From DASPXY01 sp038227745 (lineage in GTDB: Bacteria; Planctomycetota; Planctomycetia; Gemmatales; Gemmataceae), in NCBI GenBank assembly GCA_038227745.1, contig JBBRPS010000642.1, positions 1 to 6,137 on the forward strand: a DNA stretch of 6,137 nucleotides, given 5' to 3'. The position numbers were made by a program, and so were the translations under genes. Under the pieces are notes generated by a model. The model saw only the letters and a list, made by a program, of their open reading frames with translations. It searched no databases and had not been told where the DNA came from. Below, one piece after another: positions 4,909 to 6,137 of the stretch (positions are counted from its first letter, which is position 1; each line of letters starts with the position of its first letter).

Positions 4909-5342
4909 TCAAGGAGACGCCTATCCTGGACCGGATTTATTTCTGGCCAGAGTACAGCGCAGTTGCCCGAGCGATCGGCTACGCCGGGATCCCCTACATG
5001 CAGCTCACGAAGGTGATCGAGGAACTGTCCACAAAGTTCCCGAAGGCGAAGGTTGAATCTGTCATCTTCAACCTCACCACGTTCGAGGGGCAGATGACGG
5101 TTCATCCGCCTCCGCTCGCCCAGGTGAAGTTCCGGGAGCACGTCAAGCCGCTGCTCTGGCAGTTGCTTGGTCCGCCGCCGGAGAAGGAAGATGCCTTCTG
5201 GACAAACCGGGACGGCTCCAAGATCCCCAGGCCCGCCAAGGAAGAGCCGAAGGCCCCGGAGCCTTCCCAGGCCCCGCCCGAGGAGAAGCCCGCAGAGCCG
5301 GAGGCGAAGCCCGCCAGGAAGCGGACCAGGAAGGCGAAGTGA
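4905..5342 (+). CDS. Hypothetical protein with Pro/Glu/Ala/Lys-rich basic tail, third gene of the operon
   Basis: The 145-residue protein has two parts. Residues 1 to about 100 look globular: RIYFWPEYSAVARAIGYAG, then QLTKVIEELSTKFPKAKVES, VIFNLTTFEGQMTVHPPPL, and REHVKPLLWQLLGPPP. I do not recognise this domain; its length and pattern suggest a small alpha/beta fold. Residues from about 110 are low complexity (KEEPKAPEPSQAPPEEKP and so on), ending in a strongly basic ARKRTRKAK. Alternating acidic and Pro residues with a Lys/Arg end are typical of disordered linkers with a nucleic-acid-binding tail, as in histone-like bacterial proteins. Translation is coupled by an ATGA overlap and a GAGGA four bases upstream of the ATG. 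A strong terminator follows within 15 bp, so this is the last gene of the operon. Confidence 0.85.
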   Translation: MIKETPILDRIYFWPEYSAVARAIGYAGIPYMQLTKVIEELSTKFPKAKVESVIFNLTTFEGQMTVHPPPLAQVKFREHVKPLLWQLLGPPPEKEDAFWTNRDGSKIPRPAKEEPKAPEPSQAPPEEKPAEPEAKPARKRTRKAK

Positions 5343-5353
5343 CTCGGACGCCC

Positions 5354-5383
5354 GCCCTTCGCACGGATGCGAGGGGCTCTTTT
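5354..5383 (+). terminator. Intrinsic terminator of the three-gene operon
   Basis: A 10-bp stem (5354-5363 with 5368-5377, one G-U pair), a CGGA loop and a trailing TCTTTT form a strong factor-independent terminator 11 bp after the operon stop codon. The opposite strand lacks a T-tract, so it acts only in this direction. Confidence 0.88.
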
Positions 5384-5401
5384 GTGATCTGATGACGCGG
5401 C

Positions 5402-5674
5402 TCACAGGCGAACGTGAATGAAAAAGAGGACTATTGCAAAGCAGGCGAACACGAGGATAGACACGAAGCTGAGGAGAAGTGAGAAATTGCCGGAACCAAA
5501 GTACAACCGCAGGAGCAAACTGACTCGCTGCCCCGCTTTCATACGCTTTTTCACCACGTCCTTCAACGACAGGATGATAACCCCCAAGGCACCGACCAGC
5601 GGGCCTCCTATGACAAAGCCGACGATCAGCCCGGTCCAATCACGCTTTTCGGATTGGCGAGCTGCCGAGCCCGC
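5402..5674 (-). pseudogene. Two-helix membrane protein frame without a normal start codon
   Basis: The minus-strand frame from the stop TAG at 5677-5675 to the stop at 5402 encodes about 90 residues with two clear membrane helices: WTGLIVGFVIGGPLVGALGV (then IILSL) and FSLLLSFVSILVFACFAIVL (then FFI), joined by a basic loop (KDVVKKRMKAGQRV). The first annotatable start, TTG at 5587, would cut off most of helix 1. No ATG, GTG or TTG lies between it and the upstream stop; only CTG codons do. Either the gene uses a rare start, or its 5' end was lost at a recombination junction near 5675. An AT-rich TAAAAT (5687-5682) just upstream could serve as a -10. Codon use is less GC-rich than in the operon. 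The family is not recognised; the membrane character is plain from sequence, but whether it is expressed is not. Confidence 0.5.
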
Positions 5675-5677
5675 CTA

Positions 5678-5807
5678 CCCTATTTTATTCGTCCGAGGAC
5701 ACGCGCGATTGACCCGAAGGGGACGGAAGTTCAGTAAAGGTGCGAGGACGATGGGCGGCGGCTCTCCAAGAAGCGAGGTCCAGTGCGTCCGCAACGTCAC
5801 CCGCGTT
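5678..5807. other. Intergenic, no gene supported
   Basis: No frame here has a convincing start, ribosome site or protein-like composition. Together with the next elements it separates the membrane frame from the tRNA-like sequence. Confidence 0.5.
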
Positions 5808-5840
5808 TTGCCCCCAAATTGCCCCCAAATCCTGGGGGCA
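5808..5840. repeat. Tandem 11-bp repeat plus inverted copy
   Basis: TTGCCCCCAAA occurs twice head to tail (5808-5818 and 5819-5829), and after three bases TGGGGGCA (5833-5840) is the inverse of its core. Two direct sites and one inverted site this close to a tRNA-like sequence resemble recombinase arm or accessory-protein sites, but no protein is known to bind here. Confidence 0.7.
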
Positions 5841-5850
5841 CCGTAATCCC

Positions 5851-5886
5851 GGAAAAAGAGAAGAGCCGCAACTTCTTGCGGCTCTT
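5851..5886 (-). terminator. Intrinsic terminator hairpin downstream of the tRNA-like sequence
   Basis: A perfect 11-bp stem (5861-5871 with 5876-5886) with a four-base loop is followed on the minus strand by CTCTTTTTCC. It sits 15 bp downstream of the tRNA 3'-half-like sequence, where a tRNA transcript would end. Confidence 0.75.
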
Positions 5887-5901
5887 TCACTTACATCAGC
5901 G

Positions 5902-5950
<49 letters not shown>

Positions 5951-6137
5951 TGTTTCGCCCCAATCTCCTTGCAGATTCAGCACTTCCGACGAAAAGCGGT
6001 AACATCTCAATAACCCCGGGCGTGTTCCGAGGAAGTTTGCCGGCGCGCACGGCGACCCAGAGGCGTGTGGACGATTCTTTCCTGGTAAGCCGTTGGCCGT
6101 GCCGCCCTTGCCTGCCCTCAGACCGGCACGGCTGCAC
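5951..6137. other. Right-edge sequence, no gene supported
   Basis: The frames here read Arg/Pro-rich translations without a ribosome site or recognised domain; the minus frame to 6137 runs straight into the tRNA-like segment. If the attachment-site reading is right, an integrase gene might lie beyond the edge, but nothing here shows it. Confidence 0.4.

Noticed and set aside
4665..5639. 324-codon open frame on the minus strand
   Set aside because: It is antisense to the three-gene operon, which has strong ribosome sites, start/stop overlaps and a terminator. Its product is Arg/Leu/Pro-rich, as expected from a shadow of a high-GC gene.
5808..5840. CRISPR-like repeats
   Set aside because: The two direct copies are adjacent with no spacer and only 11 bp long.

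Overview
The window looks like an accessory stretch of a planctomycete chromosome, probably Gemmataceae-like. This is inferred from the high-GC coding style, the mosaic of small single genes on both strands, and several small proteins that resemble recurrent planctomycete families I know from memory; no search was run. No rRNA, complete tRNA, CRISPR array or intact insertion sequence is visible.

Layout. Bases 3-557 (+) hold the end of a gene that is open to the left edge; it encodes a hypothetical protein with one membrane segment and relaxed codon use. Bases 578-928 (-) encode a small soluble hypothetical protein. It diverges from a type II toxin-antitoxin pair, a VapB-like antitoxin (995-1207) and a PIN-domain VapC toxin (1204-1656), joined by an ATGA overlap. 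Four minus-strand genes follow: a 90-aa hypothetical (1664-1936), a 192-aa hypothetical (1972-2550), a secreted hypothetical with a signal peptide (2630-3202), and a small protein with a mobile-looking C-terminus (3227-3601). An intrinsic terminator sits inside the last of these reading frames. Divergent from it is a 126-aa hypothetical (3711-4091, +), which converges on a four-repeat HEAT protein (4101-4508, -).

The HEAT gene diverges, across only 23 bp, from a tightly coupled three-gene operon (4532-5342, +). The operon encodes a small zinc-ribbon-like protein, an acidic 59-aa protein, and a 145-aa protein with a Pro/Glu/Lys/Ala-rich basic tail. Strong Shine-Dalgarno sequences and 4-bp start/stop overlaps link the genes, and a strong intrinsic terminator at 5354-5383 closes the operon. 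Further right is a two-helix membrane reading frame with no normal start codon (5402-5674, -). The last 460 bp hold no convincing gene but contain a tandem 11-bp repeat with an inverted copy, a perfect terminator hairpin, and the 3' half of a tRNA on the minus strand. That combination suggests an integration scar or island boundary.

Regulation. Two modes of translation start are visible. Some genes (3202, 3601, 4532, 4729, 4905) have good Shine-Dalgarno sequences. Others (928, 995, 1936, 3711) have a -10-like hexamer ending 6-7 nt before the start codon, which predicts leaderless mRNAs. Two minus-strand promoters share the 11-mer GTGCTACACTC. Apart from VapBC, no gene here can be given a firm biochemical function. 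The best candidates for something undescribed are the 4532-5342 operon, the ORF with an internal terminator, and the boundary region at the right end.
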